From NCBI GenBank assembly GCA_938023515.1, contig CALJDR010000032.1:1-51555 (forward strand): DNA of 51,555 nucleotides. The letters run 5' to 3'. Source of the DNA: an uncultured Flavobacteriales bacterium (GTDB lineage Bacteria > Bacteroidota > Bacteroidia > Flavobacteriales > UBA1820). Positions 32,155 to 41,654 of the stretch are shown piece by piece (within the stretch, counting starts at the first letter, position 1; every line of letters begins with the position of its first letter). The translations under genes were made by a program, and so were the position numbers. Under the pieces are notes generated by a model that was given only the letters and a program-made list of their open reading frames with translations, had not been told where the DNA came from and made no database searches.

Positions 32155-34926
32155 TTACTTCACAGCCCGCTTCTCCCAGCGCAGCACCAACACCAATGTA
32201 CCATCGGCCCCTATCGGCACCCGGTCGCCCATCAGTAACATTTTTTCAGTTTGGAAGCCTGCGATCCCGGCTATTTCCAACCGGTCGACCTCCCAGCGCC
32301 GGATACCCAGTGCCCCGAAATCGAATTCGGGCACAAAACCCTGCTCTGCCGGGGAAGTATTGCGCGCTATTACCACGATCCTGTCAGGGAGCACATATCC
32401 CGATAACCGGACGAAAGGATTGTCGGCCCGTACCGGCATCCTCGCCGCCCGCTCCGGATAAAATTGCATATCCGGGGTATCGAGTCCCAACGTCTTACGA
32501 ACCCTCCAGACAGCCTCCGCAGTGCGGACGGAAGCGGAGTCGGCATCATCGGCGCACACGGGTTTCCCGAAAGACAAAGTGGCCAGCACATTCCCGCGCG
32601 ACGCTTTGAAATATTCCGTCAACCCGCCTAAAGAGGCCTGGCAATCTCCCGCACAAGCACCGAGGGTATCCCCGGTCACCACCGCATCGATCCAGGGCGT
32701 ATAACCCAGCAGTGATGCATTCAGTCCATTTTCCCGCAGGAAGACCAAAAACGGTTCTCCCTTCCGGGTGCGCATCAGGGAATACTCCCCGATCTTTTCC
32801 ATATTGTACGGCGAATCCGAAAGAAGTACGCCCTTTATGTATTTCTTGTCTAATATCCGGCGGTAAAGGTATTCCATGGCCGGGACCAGTTCTTCCGACG
32901 GTTCGAAGTACAAGGTGCGTCCGGTATTTTCTGTACGGCCTGCAAAACCCATCGAAACCAATATCCGGGCATAGTCCGAAGAAGACGGCAAGGCAAACGG
33001 GCGGATATACGGCAGGATCCCGGCTCCTTTATCCGATAATGCTTCGGCGCCCCGGTCGTTCCGGCCGTCCAGAAGAATGAACGGATCGTTCACCACCCAC
33101 AAGTCAGCCAATATATCCGAATCTGGCTGTGGAAGCGTGTCCAAGCTTACGACCTGTATCCGCCGGCCAGCGGCGGTCGGTAAAGCGTAATCCGCCGGGA
33201 GTATCTGCATCGAGCACTTCAGGGCGATCTTCTCCCCGCTGCGCATACGCATAGCCCCGCTCCCGACGATAAGTCCCGTCTGGGAGCCTTTATACAACGT
33301 AACGGACGCATTATCCCCACTGTAAAATACATTCGAGGGGTCTTTATCCACTGTTACGAACACCCCCCCGCGGTCGCCGCCCAGCCAGAGGCCGGAGAAA
33401 TTTTCACGGGGGTTCAGCGATACCGTCGCATTTCCCGCCACACAAACCGTATCGTAACAGGCGCGCGTCACTTCCCGGGAGAATCCCGCTTCCAGGCTGA
33501 TATTCCGGAAGTCGATATTTGACAGCGCCTCGACGTCGACTTCGTACTGTACCAGCCCGAACGCCGAAAGGCTGGCCTGAAGCTCTACGTTCATATCGTG
33601 GGTACGGACACTGCCTCGCCATACCTGCACCCCTCCGTCGCGCCGGACGAAACGCAGGTCTTTCACGCCTATCTTGCGGATGCCGTTGGCGGTGGAGAAA
33701 ACGAGCAGTACGGGATCGGCCAAAAGAGGCAGACTGTCCGAATATATCTGGCTGGGAAGCGCGGTAGCAGGATTGATCGCCAGGACGTTCTTTCCGCTGC
33801 GGACTTCATATCCCTCGTACACCGTCACAGGAAAACGGTCGTTTACCGGGGTCTTTTTTGCCGCGGCTTCTGGCTTACTCCCTATCCGGGATACGAATTC
33901 AGCGACTAAAGAGCCTTCCGTCTCCGGGTTTTCCTCCGTTACCTCGAGCACGAATGGGAGGTCGAGCGACTGCCCGGTCCCTTCGATCCGAACCGAAAGA
34001 TCGTAAAATCCTTTTACCGCCTCATCCGAGCACTCCGCTACGATCCAGGCGCTGCGGAGTTCCCGGGGGCTGAGCGTTATTTTTTTATTCCCGGCCAATT
34101 TCAGCACCACACCGGCACTCGGAACGGAGGTATGCCGCACTGTCAGTTCGACCGGTGTCTTTTCCGTACAAACGATCCCGGCTTGTATAAGGACTTTCCC
34201 ACCCCGGGGTACCCGTACGGTATCGCCCCCGGAGGACACATCCTGTTTTTTGCCGAACATGCGGGAGAAAAAGCCGCCTGCATCCTTTCCATCGCCGGAC
34301 ACAGCCCAAGCCAAGGGGAGTCGGTTATCGCCGTTGAGCGGATACCCGGCCGGAACCAGGTAAGCCTCGAAAGATTTTTTAGCCCGGGAAAAATAAGCGT
34401 CCGTCTCGGTGCGGGTAGCGGATACGTCATACGGATTGTCCGGTTTTCCATAACGCGATTCTACTCCCGTGACTACCCCGCGGGGCATCCGGTTGTAATC
34501 CGGGTAGTTGTCCGGTCGGTGTTTTTTCATCCAGATAGGGCGGGAAAAAGCATTAGTGCCCACATCGGCACCCGGAGTATAATAAAGTTCGTAATCGCCG
34601 GCTGTAAATGCTTCAAAAGCAATTGCGATACGATCCTGCGTCAGTTCCCGCACGTAAAAATTATCCACCTGCCGGCCGTCCGAAGCCCGGTACACCGATA
34701 TATGCCGCCCGGCCTCTTCCGCTCCGTATTCCGGGGTCTGCCAGGGCAAGCGCCACAGGACATCGCACGCCACGGCGCCCGAAGAGCGCGGCACGTTGAT
34801 GAATACGCGCGCCGTCGCATCCCTTTCCAGCCAGGGCCGCCCGGAAGGCACCGCCCACAGGCTTTGGATAGCCGCAAAAAACAGGACGGCTGCTAAAACG
34901 GGTAAAAACGGGATCTTTTTCAACAC
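32155..34926 (-). CDS. Large secreted beta-rich protein, possibly GH123/DUF6067-like
   Basis: A 923-aa exported protein with an N-terminal signal segment (MLKKIPFLPVLAAVLFFAAIQSLWA). No clear family motif, but the layout suggests several beta-sandwich domains: an early domain with WLERDATARVFINVPRSSGAVACDVLWRLPW, a hinge with FFSRMFGKKQDVSSGGD, and a central domain with FGLVQYEVDVEALSNIDFRNISLEAGF and FSGLWLGGDRGGVFVTVDKDPSN. The last part could be an alpha/beta barrel (YRRILDKKYIKGVLLSDSPYNMEKIGEYSLMR). The 'EVDVEAL...GLWLGGDRGGVFV' stretch recalls the N-terminal part of GH123-like/DUF6067 glycoside hydrolase proteins. Catalytic residues cannot be named. It is a lone gene, not in a PUL with SusC/D. 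Confidence 0.7.
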   Translation of the reverse strand: MLKKIPFLPVLAAVLFFAAIQSLWAVPSGRPWLERDATARVFINVPRSSGAVACDVLWRLPWQTPEYGAEEAGRHISVYRASDGRQVDNFYVRELTQDRIAIAFEAFTAGDYELYYTPGADVGTNAFSRPIWMKKHRPDNYPDYNRMPRGVVTGVESRYGKPDNPYDVSATRTETDAYFSRAKKSFEAYLVPAGYPLNGDNRLPLAWAVSGDGKDAGGFFSRMFGKKQDVSSGGDTVRVPRGGKVLIQAGIVCTEKTPVELTVRHTSVPSAGVVLKLAGNKKITLSPRELRSAWIVAECSDEAVKGFYDLSVRIEGTGQSLDLPFVLEVTEENPETEGSLVAEFVSRIGSKPEAAAKKTPVNDRFPVTVYEGYEVRSGKNVLAINPATALPSQIYSDSLPLLADPVLLVFSTANGIRKIGVKDLRFVRRDGGVQVWRGSVRTHDMNVELQASLSAFGLVQYEVDVEALSNIDFRNISLEAGFSREVTRACYDTVCVAGNATVSLNPRENFSGLWLGGDRGGVFVTVDKDPSNVFYSGDNASVTLYKGSQTGLIVGSGAMRMRSGEKIALKCSMQILPADYALPTAAGRRIQVVSLDTLPQPDSDILADLWVVNDPFILLDGRNDRGAEALSDKGAGILPYIRPFALPSSSDYARILVSMGFAGRTENTGRTLYFEPSEELVPAMEYLYRRILDKKYIKGVLLSDSPYNMEKIGEYSLMRTRKGEPFLVFLRENGLNASLLGYTPWIDAVVTGDTLGACAGDCQASLGGLTEYFKASRGNVLATLSFGKPVCADDADSASVRTAEAVWRVRKTLGLDTPDMQFYPERAARMPVRADNPFVRLSGYVLPDRIVVIARNTSPAEQGFVPEFDFGALGIRRWEVDRLEIAGIAGFQTEKMLLMGDRVPIGADGTLVLVLRWEKRAVK

Positions 34927-35036
34927 GGAATATCTCCTTGCGGTTTTCGTTCAAGGGTCAAAAATACGGAGTTTTCCGATGCGGGCCGCACAAAAAAAGC
35001 CGGGCGGACGATAATAAAGAAAAGTAAAAGACAATA

Positions 35037-35068
35037 TTTGCAAATTCAAAATGTTGCACGTATCTTTG
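35037..35068 (+). promoter_or_regulatory. Promoter of rplU-rpmA
   Basis: TTTG (35037-35040), 20-bp spacer, TATCTTTG (35061-35068): a full -33/-7 consensus. The leader would be about 50 bases. Confidence 0.8.
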
Positions 35069-35126
35069 CCGTCCCGAAGAAAAGGGAAAATTCATTATTC
35101 AATAACAAACATACAAACCGTTACAA

Positions 35127-35438
35127 ATGTACGCAATAGTAGAAATAGCGGGGTTTCAGTACAAAGTACAAAAAGACCAGTATGTCTATGTGAACCGCCT
35201 GGCAGGCGAGGCCGATAGCGCCATTACCTTCGACAAGGTACTGCTGGTAGGTGGAGACAAGGACGTAAAGATTGGCACCCCGACTGTATCAGGCGCAAAA
35301 GTAGAGGGAAAAATCCTCGAGCACCTGAGAGGTGAAAAGGTCATCGTTTTCAAGAAGAAACGCCGCAAGGGTTACCAGACCCAGAACGGACACCGCCAGT
35401 ACCTGACCAAGGTCCTGATCACGGACGTAGTGGCATAA
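35127..35438 (+). CDS. rplU: 50S ribosomal protein L21
   Basis: A 103-aa protein beginning MYAIVEIAGFQYKVQKDQYVYVNRL, the L21 N-terminal signature. It contains VLLVGGDKDVKIGTPTVSGAKVEG and the basic KVIVFKKKRRKGYQTQNGHRQYLTKVLI that contacts 23S rRNA. It forms a two-gene operon with rpmA, as in most bacteria, 45 bp upstream of it. Confidence 0.98.
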   Translation: MYAIVEIAGFQYKVQKDQYVYVNRLAGEADSAITFDKVLLVGGDKDVKIGTPTVSGAKVEGKILEHLRGEKVIVFKKKRRKGYQTQNGHRQYLTKVLITDVVA

Positions 35439-35483
35439 ACGACCTTCAGTTCAATTCGTTTAACCAAAAACAAAGGATAGAAA

Positions 35484-35747
35484 ATGGCACATAAGAAAGG
35501 AGTCGGCAGTTCCAAGAACGGACGCGATTCGGAGAGCAAACGCCTGGGTGTAAAGATCTTCTCCGGTGAAGCGGCTATTGCCGGCAACATCATCGTACGC
35601 CAGAGAGGCACCAAACACCACGCGGGACAGAACGTCGGCATCGGCCGCGACCATACTTTGTTCGCTAAAGCGGACGGAGTGGTAACGTTCCAGAAAAAGC
35701 AGGGCGACAAATCCGTTGTCAGCGTGATCCCCGTAGCGGAGGCATAA
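35484..35747 (+). CDS. rpmA: 50S ribosomal protein L27
   Basis: An 87-aa protein that starts MAHKKGVGSSKNGRDSESKRLG. The flexible N-terminus reaches the peptidyl transferase centre. There is no Firmicutes-type cleavable extension. GNIIVRQRGTKHHAGQNVGIGRDHTLFA and the C-terminal beta-barrel are intact. Second gene of the rplU-rpmA operon, followed by a terminator. Confidence 0.98.
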   Translation: MAHKKGVGSSKNGRDSESKRLGVKIFSGEAAIAGNIIVRQRGTKHHAGQNVGIGRDHTLFAKADGVVTFQKKQGDKSVVSVIPVAEA

Positions 35748-35771
35748 ACCCCGCCACGTACCGAAAATACG

Positions 35772-35802
35772 AATCCGGAACCTAAAAGGTTCCGGATTTT
35801 TT
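35772..35802 (+). terminator. Terminator of rplU-rpmA
   Basis: An 11-bp stem (35772-35782 with 35788-35798) followed by T residues. Confidence 0.92.
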
Positions 35803-35821
35803 ACATCCCATATCCACCCCG

Positions 35822-36745
35822 ATGAACCGGACAAAAGGAATTCTTTACGCCGCCGTATCGTCTTCGACATTCGGCCTGGCCCCGTTTTTCACCCTGATGC
35901 TGCTCTCCGGCGGCTTTTCCCCGCTGGAAGTGCTGAGTTACCGATGGGGCGTGGCCGCCGCCTTTCTGGCGCTGGCGGGATGGACGGCCGGATGCCGTTT
36001 CCGCCTGGAAAGAAAAGATTTGGGAGCCGTATTCGGGCTCAGCCTGCTGCGGGCCGCCACCTCCCTGAGCCTGATCGTTGCCTACCAGCATATCGCCAGC
36101 GGCGTAGCCTCCACCATCCATTTCATGTACCCTTTGGCCGTAGCCCTGGCGATGGTCCTTTTTTTCCGGGAAAAAGGATCGCTCCGGACATTCGTCGCCA
36201 TCGGGGTATCCGTAGCCGGAGCCATACTCCTTTCCGGCGGCGAGATCGGCTACGGTGGGAGCAGCCGGACGATCGGTATCGCAGCCGCCTGTATATCCGT
36301 CGTATCCTACGGAGGATATATCGTCGGGGTGCGGCAAAGCCGGGCCGCCCGGATAGAACCGGCGACGTTTACTTTTTATATCATGGGATTGGGGGCGCTA
36401 TACTTTATCATCGGCGCGGCATTTACTTCAGGTTTGCGCCTGGCCACCAGCGGGATCGAATGGATATACATCCTCGGTCTGGCATTGCCGGCTACCGCGG
36501 TTTCCAATATGGCGCTGGTCAAAGCCGTGCGGTATATCGGCCCCACGCTCACTTCCCTTTTTGGGGCATTAGAACCGCTTACAGCGGTCGTACTGGGCAT
36601 CATCGTCTTTCGCGAGCCGTTTACGATGCAAAGCGCGGTGGGGATACTTCTGATCCTGTTGGCTGTCAGCGCGGTCGTCTTCCGTTCCGGCCACAATCCG
36701 GGCAATAATCCCGCAAAAAACTTTCCGGCTAAAAATCGAAACTAA
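35822..36745 (+). CDS. EamA-family (DMT) transporter
   Basis: A 307-aa inner-membrane protein with about ten membrane helices in two EamA repeats. The first begins GILYAAVSSSTFGLAPFFTLMLL; the second begins IGIAAACISVVSYGGYIVGV. The end of each half has the typical GxxEP-like pattern (LFGALEPLTAVVLGIIVFREPF). The family exports amino acids or other metabolites; the substrate is unknown. The hydrophilic C-terminal tail (GHNPGNNPAKNFPAKNRN) overlaps the 3' end of dinB by 17 bp. Confidence 0.9.
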   Translation: MNRTKGILYAAVSSSTFGLAPFFTLMLLSGGFSPLEVLSYRWGVAAAFLALAGWTAGCRFRLERKDLGAVFGLSLLRAATSLSLIVAYQHIASGVASTIHFMYPLAVALAMVLFFREKGSLRTFVAIGVSVAGAILLSGGEIGYGGSSRTIGIAAACISVVSYGGYIVGVRQSRAARIEPATFTFYIMGLGALYFIIGAAFTSGLRLATSGIEWIYILGLALPATAVSNMALVKAVRYIGPTLTSLFGALEPLTAVVLGIIVFREPFTMQSAVGILLILLAVSAVVFRSGHNPGNNPAKNFPAKNRN

Positions 36746-37808
36746 GTTGGCGAACATAGCATACCGGGCCGTCCTCCGGAGGGTTCGAAACACTCAGCCC
36801 GATCAATCGCACGGCCTTGCCGTTCATTTCCTCTTCGGCCTGGATCAATAGTTTTTTCGCCAGAGGCAATATTTCATCCTTGGTGGAAAGGGTATGGCGG
36901 ACGGTGATACTTTTGGTGCGCAGCGTAAAATCGGCAAATTTGATCTTCAGCGTCAGGGTCGAACCGGTAAAACCGCTGCGGGCGATCCTACGCTCGAGTT
37001 CCGTGACCACGTGGTACAGTTCGATGACCATCGAGGTATGCGAAGTGATATCCTCGTCCAGCGTATTTTCGCAACCGACCGATTTGCGGATACGCACGGC
37101 CTGCACCGGGCGGAGGTCTATCCCCCGGGAAAAATCGTAATAAACGGCGCCCTGCTTACCGAAGTTATGGGTCAGAAAATCCAGCGAACATTCCCGGAGG
37201 TCCCGCCCGTCCTTGATCCCGAGGGAGCGCATCCGGCGGCCCGTCACCTTCCCTACCCCCCAGAAATTTTCTATAGGCAGGCGGTCTATGAACCAGAGCG
37301 CCCGGCTGGGATGGATAGTGCACAGGCCGTCGGGTTTCCGGTAATCGGAGGCCACCTTGGCCAGGAATTTGTTGTACGAAACCCCGGCAGAAGCCACCAA
37401 AGACAGGGATTCCCGGATACGGCTTTTTATTTCCCGGGCGATATCCACCGCCAGCGGGACCCCGGCTTTGTTTTCGGTCACGTCCAGGAACGCCTCGTCC
37501 AGCGACAAAGGCTCCACGATGTCGGTATATTGATGGAATATGGTGCGTATCTGGGCGGATACCTCTTTGTACACTTCCATCCGCCCGGGCACAAATACGA
37601 TACCAGGACAAAGTTCTTTGGCCCGCATGCAGGACATCGCCGAACGCACCCCGTAACGCCGGGCCTGGTAACTGGCCGCCGACACCACGCCGCGGGGCTG
37701 ACCACTGCCTACGGCTACGGGCTTACCCCGCAGCGAAGGGTCGTCGCGCTCCTCTACGGACGCGAAAAAAGCATCCATATCGATGTGTATAATCTTGCGG
37801 GATGTCAT
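36729..37808 (-). CDS. dinB: DNA polymerase IV (Y-family)
   Basis: A 359-aa translesion polymerase from the start MTSRKIIHIDMDAFFASVE; 12 extra codons upstream lack similarity. The catalytic carboxylates are D10, D104 and E105 (SLDEAFLDV), and YSYNKFLAK-like SYNKFLAKVASDYRKPDG is present. The helix-hairpin-helix (WGVGKVTGRRMRSLGIKDGRDL) and little-finger domain follow. The extreme C-terminus QLSFDF fits a beta-clamp binding motif. It copies past damaged bases without proofreading. No LexA box was recognised upstream, in keeping with the patchy SOS control in this phylum. Confidence 0.96.
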   Translation of the reverse strand: MTSRKIIHIDMDAFFASVEERDDPSLRGKPVAVGSGQPRGVVSAASYQARRYGVRSAMSCMRAKELCPGIVFVPGRMEVYKEVSAQIRTIFHQYTDIVEPLSLDEAFLDVTENKAGVPLAVDIAREIKSRIRESLSLVASAGVSYNKFLAKVASDYRKPDGLCTIHPSRALWFIDRLPIENFWGVGKVTGRRMRSLGIKDGRDLRECSLDFLTHNFGKQGAVYYDFSRGIDLRPVQAVRIRKSVGCENTLDEDITSHTSMVIELYHVVTELERRIARSGFTGSTLTLKIKFADFTLRTKSITVRHTLSTKDEILPLAKKLLIQAEEEMNGKAVRLIGLSVSNPPEDGPVCYVRQLSFDF

Positions 37809-37884
37809 TCGGGAAATATAGCTTCGCCCCGGCAAATATAGCAAGCCGGGAGTGCCGCGCCATCGGGCGTACTCTTAAAAAAAA

Positions 37885-37917
37885 GCAGGCCGCACCAGAT
37901 TTAACGGTGCGGCCTGC
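37885..37917 (-). terminator. Terminator of the winged-helix gene
   Basis: A perfect 12-bp stem (37885-37896 with 37906-37917) with eight T residues on the minus strand. Confidence 0.9.
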
Positions 37918-37942
37918 CGCATTTATCGAATGCGTGTAAGCC

Positions 37943-38257
37943 TCAGTCTTTTTCAGCAATAAGTTTATACCCTTTGCCGCGTACGTTTGAAAGTTGCACG
38001 TTCGGATCAAGGCTCAGGTATTTACGCAGTTTGGTGATGAAAACGTCCATGGAACGGGCGTTGAAAAAGTCGTCGTAACCCCACAATTTTTTGAGGATAA
38101 ACGATCTCTCTACCAGTTCTCCCATATTTTCACAGAATATCAGCAAGAGCTCCGCTTCCCGGGTGGTAAGTTTGCGGCTCTCTCCACCAAAAGTCAGCGT
38201 GCGCTTGCGGAAATCGAAAACATAGGCACCGATCTTGAATTCAGTTTGCATGTTCAT
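37943..38257 (-). CDS. Stand-alone OmpR/PhoB-type winged-helix protein (RprY-like effector domain, no receiver)
   Basis: A 104-aa protein consisting only of a trans_reg_C domain: KIGAYVFDFRKRTLTFGGESRKLTTREAELLLIFCENMGELVERSFILKKLWGYDD, then the recognition helix ARSMDVFITKLRKYLSLDP and the wing VRGKGYKLI. It closely resembles the C-terminal half of the Bacteroides regulator RprY. No receiver domain is encoded upstream in any frame, and the gene starts with MNMQTEF after its own -7 box, so it looks like an intact gene rather than a truncation. It would bind DNA without phosphorylation control, perhaps by protein partner or level. Confidence 0.88.
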   Translation of the reverse strand: MNMQTEFKIGAYVFDFRKRTLTFGGESRKLTTREAELLLIFCENMGELVERSFILKKLWGYDDFFNARSMDVFITKLRKYLSLDPNVQLSNVRGKGYKLIAEKD

Positions 38258-38332
38258 GATTCTCCCTTTATTTTTAGTTATTAATTTATTATCTCATCTT
38301 TCGATGCCCGGATCAGGGCACATTCCAGAATA

Positions 38333-38340
38333 CAAAGTTA
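38333..38340 (-). promoter_or_regulatory. Candidate -7 element of the winged-helix gene
   Basis: Minus strand TAACTTTG matches TAnnTTTG, 75 bp upstream of the start codon. The -33 box is poor. Confidence 0.5.
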
Positions 38341-38551
38341 ATTCTATTTAATAGAATAAATAAAAAAATACTCATAATTTTTTGGCGTTCTTGCTGTTGC
38401 TTCTGTTAATTTTTTCATAAACGCGCAAATTCCGCATTCAGATTTTCGATACAGCATGAAACCGGAACAAGTATTTTATCTATCTTCGCACTTTGAATCA
38501 ATATTATCATCCGGAACCGGAAATACTTGGATTGCCTGACTCCTGTCGCTT

Positions 38552-41500
38552 ATGAAACTTGTACTGTCTTCCCAAAAGAACATCAACATCCTGGCTGGAT
38601 GGTTGATGTTCGCTATCGGATCCCTCGTCTATATCCTTACCACCGAACCTACGACCCCGCTCTGGGACTGTCCGGAATATACGGCCACAGCCGTAAAACT
38701 GGAAGTGGGGCACCCCCCGGGAGCACCGCTTTATCAGATGATGGGCGCAGTGATCACCAACATGTTCCATGTGGATCCCTCGAACATCGCCTTTATGATG
38801 AATGTCTTCGCCTGCCTGTCAGGCGGGGTGGCGATCATGCTGCTGTTCTGGATCATTACCTATTTTGCGAAGCGGATTGCCGGGAAACAGTGGGGAGAAA
38901 TATCGTCTTCGACTTTTATAGCCATTATCGGCAGCGGCATCGTAGGATCGGCAGCCATCCTGTTTTCCGATACGTTCTGGTTCAACGCCACTGAAAGCGA
39001 AGTGTATTCCCTGGCCAATACATTCACCGTATTAGTATTCTACTGCGCGATACGATGGGCCGACGGCTTCGGAAAAGAACGGAACAACAAATGGCTCGTC
39101 CTTATAGCCCTAATCCTGGGGCTGGCACCGGGCGTCCATTTCATGGCTTTACTGGGCATTCCCTCGGTGGTGATGATCTATTATTTCAAGACCGAGGAAA
39201 AGAAGATCACCGCAAAAAGATTTATTATCGCCAATTTGGTAGCCGCCGGCATACTGGTGGCCGTATTCGGCTTGATATTCCCCTTCCTGATCAATTCGTT
39301 CGGATGGGTGGATATTGTCGCCGTTAATACATTCGGTGCGCCGTTCCACACAGGAACCATCCTGTGGGCCATCCTGCTGACCGCCATATGCGTGTTTTCA
39401 CTATGGTTTTCGCGAAAAAAAGGCTGGATCGCCCTCAACACTACAGTACTGGCCCTGATGTTCATCGTAATCGGGTTCTCGTGCTACCTGATGATCCCCA
39501 TACGATCCAATGCCAATACGCCTATCAACGAGAACAACCCATCCACGGCGGCCGGGCTGGACTATTACTTCTCCCGTGAACAATACGGCTCCTCCCCCCT
39601 GCTTTATGGGCCTTCTTACAATGCCCGACCAGACATGTCCGATCCATATATTATCGGTTCCCCTATTTACGAACCGAACAAAGAAACCGGCAAATATGAA
39701 ATAGTGGATCATGGATTGTCGATCCGCTACCTGCCACAGTATATGATGGTGTTCCCCCGAGTATCCAACGATATGCCCCAATACGCCAAGAATTACCGGG
39801 CGCTTACAGGGCTCAAAGAGGGCGAGATTCCTTCTTTCGGAGACAACCTTTACTATTTCCTCTCCTATCAGTTAGGATACATGAATATGCGGTATTTCCT
39901 GTGGAATTTTTCCGGCCGCCAGAACGACTACCAGGGTAACAGCGAACCCTACAAAGGGAACTGGATCACAGGGATAAAGCCGCTGGACGAATGGCGGCTC
40001 GGTCCGCAGGACCCGCAGGCCGACTACATGAAGGACAATATGGCCCACAACAAATACTACATGCTCCCGCTCATTCTGGGGCTCATCGGGCTGTATTTCC
40101 ACTTTAAACGCAACGACAAAGACGCTTATGCCACCCTGCTGTTCTTCATCATCACCGGAGTAGGCATCACTTTATATACGAACAACCCGCCGTACGAACC
40201 CCGCGAAAGGGACTATGCGCTGGTGACCGCTTTCTGGACCTTCGGAATCTGGATCGGTTTGGGTGTGATGGGCATCTATACCTGGCTGAAAAAATACGTG
40301 GGACAGAACCGGAAATCAGCATTGGCCGCGGCTGTAACGGGCATCTGCCTGTTGGCCGTACCTGTACTGATGGCCAGCGAGAACTGGGACGACCACGACC
40401 GCTCGACCCGTTCGACGGCACGGGCAGTAGGCCGCAACTATCTTTCGAGCGTGGGCAAGAACGGCATCATCGTTTCCTATGGAGACAATGATACATTCCC
40501 GTTGTGGTATATGCAGGAAATGGAGGGCTACCGTACCGATGTCCGGGTGATGAACACATCCCTGCTGATGTGCGACTGGTACATCGACCAGATGCGCCGC
40601 CAGTTCTACGACAGCCCTGCCTTGCCGCTTTCGCTCCCGTCGAAAATGTACAAGGGTAAGACCAACGAATCCGTCTACCTGAGTGACGAGAACAATCCGC
40701 TGCTGGACAAAGAACTGGACATAAAGACCTTCATCGAGCTCATTAAGTCGGAACACCCGCTGTTCCGCCAGAAAGATATGTTCGGACAGTACGATGCACT
40801 ACTCCCCACCACGCAAATATCCATTCCGGTCAATAAGGAAAATGCCGTCAAATACGGCATTGTATCCCCGGAAGATGCTCCTTATATGGAGGATTCGCTC
40901 CATATTACCATTGGACGGCCGAACCGGGGATATTCGATAGACAAAAAGACACTTGCATTCCTGGATTTCCTTTCCAATTACCAATGGGACCGTCCAATAC
41001 ACTTTGGCATCGGCGGAGCGGGCAATCCCAGCGAAAACATGTTCGGATTGCAAAAGTATTTGGTCATGGAAGGCCTGACGTATAAACTGGTTCCATTGGA
41101 TATAAATAACCTGGAGGCTTGTGACGGACAGCGCACCTATGACTTGGCGATGCGGGAATGGGAATACGGAGGCATGGACAATCCGAAAACCTATCTTTCG
41201 GAAGCCGACCGTCGGACAGCTTCGCACGTACGTTCGGCTCTCAATGCCGCCACCCGCTCGCTCCTGATGGACGGGGATACTACAAGGGCCCGCGAACTGA
41301 TCAACCTTTCGGTACAAAAAATGCCGGCCAACCGTTTCGAGCCGAATTATTATGTGATCGAAACCATAGGCACCCTATACCGTACCGGACAGAAAGAACA
41401 GGCCGACAGCCTGGCTGAATATGCTTTCGACCAGATGGAGAAGGATATCCTGTATTTCTATTCTTTCCCGGAAAACCATAAAATGGGGGTTTATCAGGAT

Positions 41501-41647
41501 GCCTTATTGGATCTGAGGTTGTATAATATGCTCCTGGACAACATATCCGAACACAATAAAGACCTTTATGAAACAAAGAAAGGATATTTTGACAAACTGT
41601 ACTCAGCGTATATGGCCGTATTCCCTTTCGTTATACAAAGGAGCTGA
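38552..41647 (+). CDS. DUF2723 membrane protein, predicted GT-C O-mannosyltransferase
   Basis: A 1031-aa protein. The N-terminal 600 or so residues hold a dozen hydrophobic segments; the remainder is a soluble periplasmic part with helical repeats near the end (RARELINLSVQKMPANRF, TGQKEQADSLAEYAFDQM). The family hallmark is at residues 38-58: WDCPEY (D39, E42) followed by EVGHPPGAPLYQM. The Asp/Glu pair in the first outer loop is like the catalytic pair of GT-C protein mannosyltransferases. Human TMEM260 of the same DUF2723 family is an O-mannosyltransferase, so a role in periplasmic protein O-glycosylation is a reasonable inference. First gene of a tight three-gene operon. Confidence 0.88.
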   Translation: MKLVLSSQKNINILAGWLMFAIGSLVYILTTEPTTPLWDCPEYTATAVKLEVGHPPGAPLYQMMGAVITNMFHVDPSNIAFMMNVFACLSGGVAIMLLFWIITYFAKRIAGKQWGEISSSTFIAIIGSGIVGSAAILFSDTFWFNATESEVYSLANTFTVLVFYCAIRWADGFGKERNNKWLVLIALILGLAPGVHFMALLGIPSVVMIYYFKTEEKKITAKRFIIANLVAAGILVAVFGLIFPFLINSFGWVDIVAVNTFGAPFHTGTILWAILLTAICVFSLWFSRKKGWIALNTTVLALMFIVIGFSCYLMIPIRSNANTPINENNPSTAAGLDYYFSREQYGSSPLLYGPSYNARPDMSDPYIIGSPIYEPNKETGKYEIVDHGLSIRYLPQYMMVFPRVSNDMPQYAKNYRALTGLKEGEIPSFGDNLYYFLSYQLGYMNMRYFLWNFSGRQNDYQGNSEPYKGNWITGIKPLDEWRLGPQDPQADYMKDNMAHNKYYMLPLILGLIGLYFHFKRNDKDAYATLLFFIITGVGITLYTNNPPYEPRERDYALVTAFWTFGIWIGLGVMGIYTWLKKYVGQNRKSALAAAVTGICLLAVPVLMASENWDDHDRSTRSTARAVGRNYLSSVGKNGIIVSYGDNDTFPLWYMQEMEGYRTDVRVMNTSLLMCDWYIDQMRRQFYDSPALPLSLPSKMYKGKTNESVYLSDENNPLLDKELDIKTFIELIKSEHPLFRQKDMFGQYDALLPTTQISIPVNKENAVKYGIVSPEDAPYMEDSLHITIGRPNRGYSIDKKTLAFLDFLSNYQWDRPIHFGIGGAGNPSENMFGLQKYLVMEGLTYKLVPLDINNLEACDGQRTYDLAMREWEYGGMDNPKTYLSEADRRTASHVRSALNAATRSLLMDGDTTRARELINLSVQKMPANRFEPNYYVIETIGTLYRTGQKEQADSLAEYAFDQMEKDILYFYSFPENHKMGVYQDALLDLRLYNMLLDNISEHNKDLYETKKGYFDKLYSAYMAVFPFVIQRS

Positions 41648-41654
41648 AAACTAA

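Noticed and set aside
32155..34926. Several plus-strand ORFs of up to 254 codons antisense to the 923-aa gene
   Set aside because: GC-rich antisense frames often stay open in this genome; only the minus-strand frame has a signal peptide and consistent protein-like composition.
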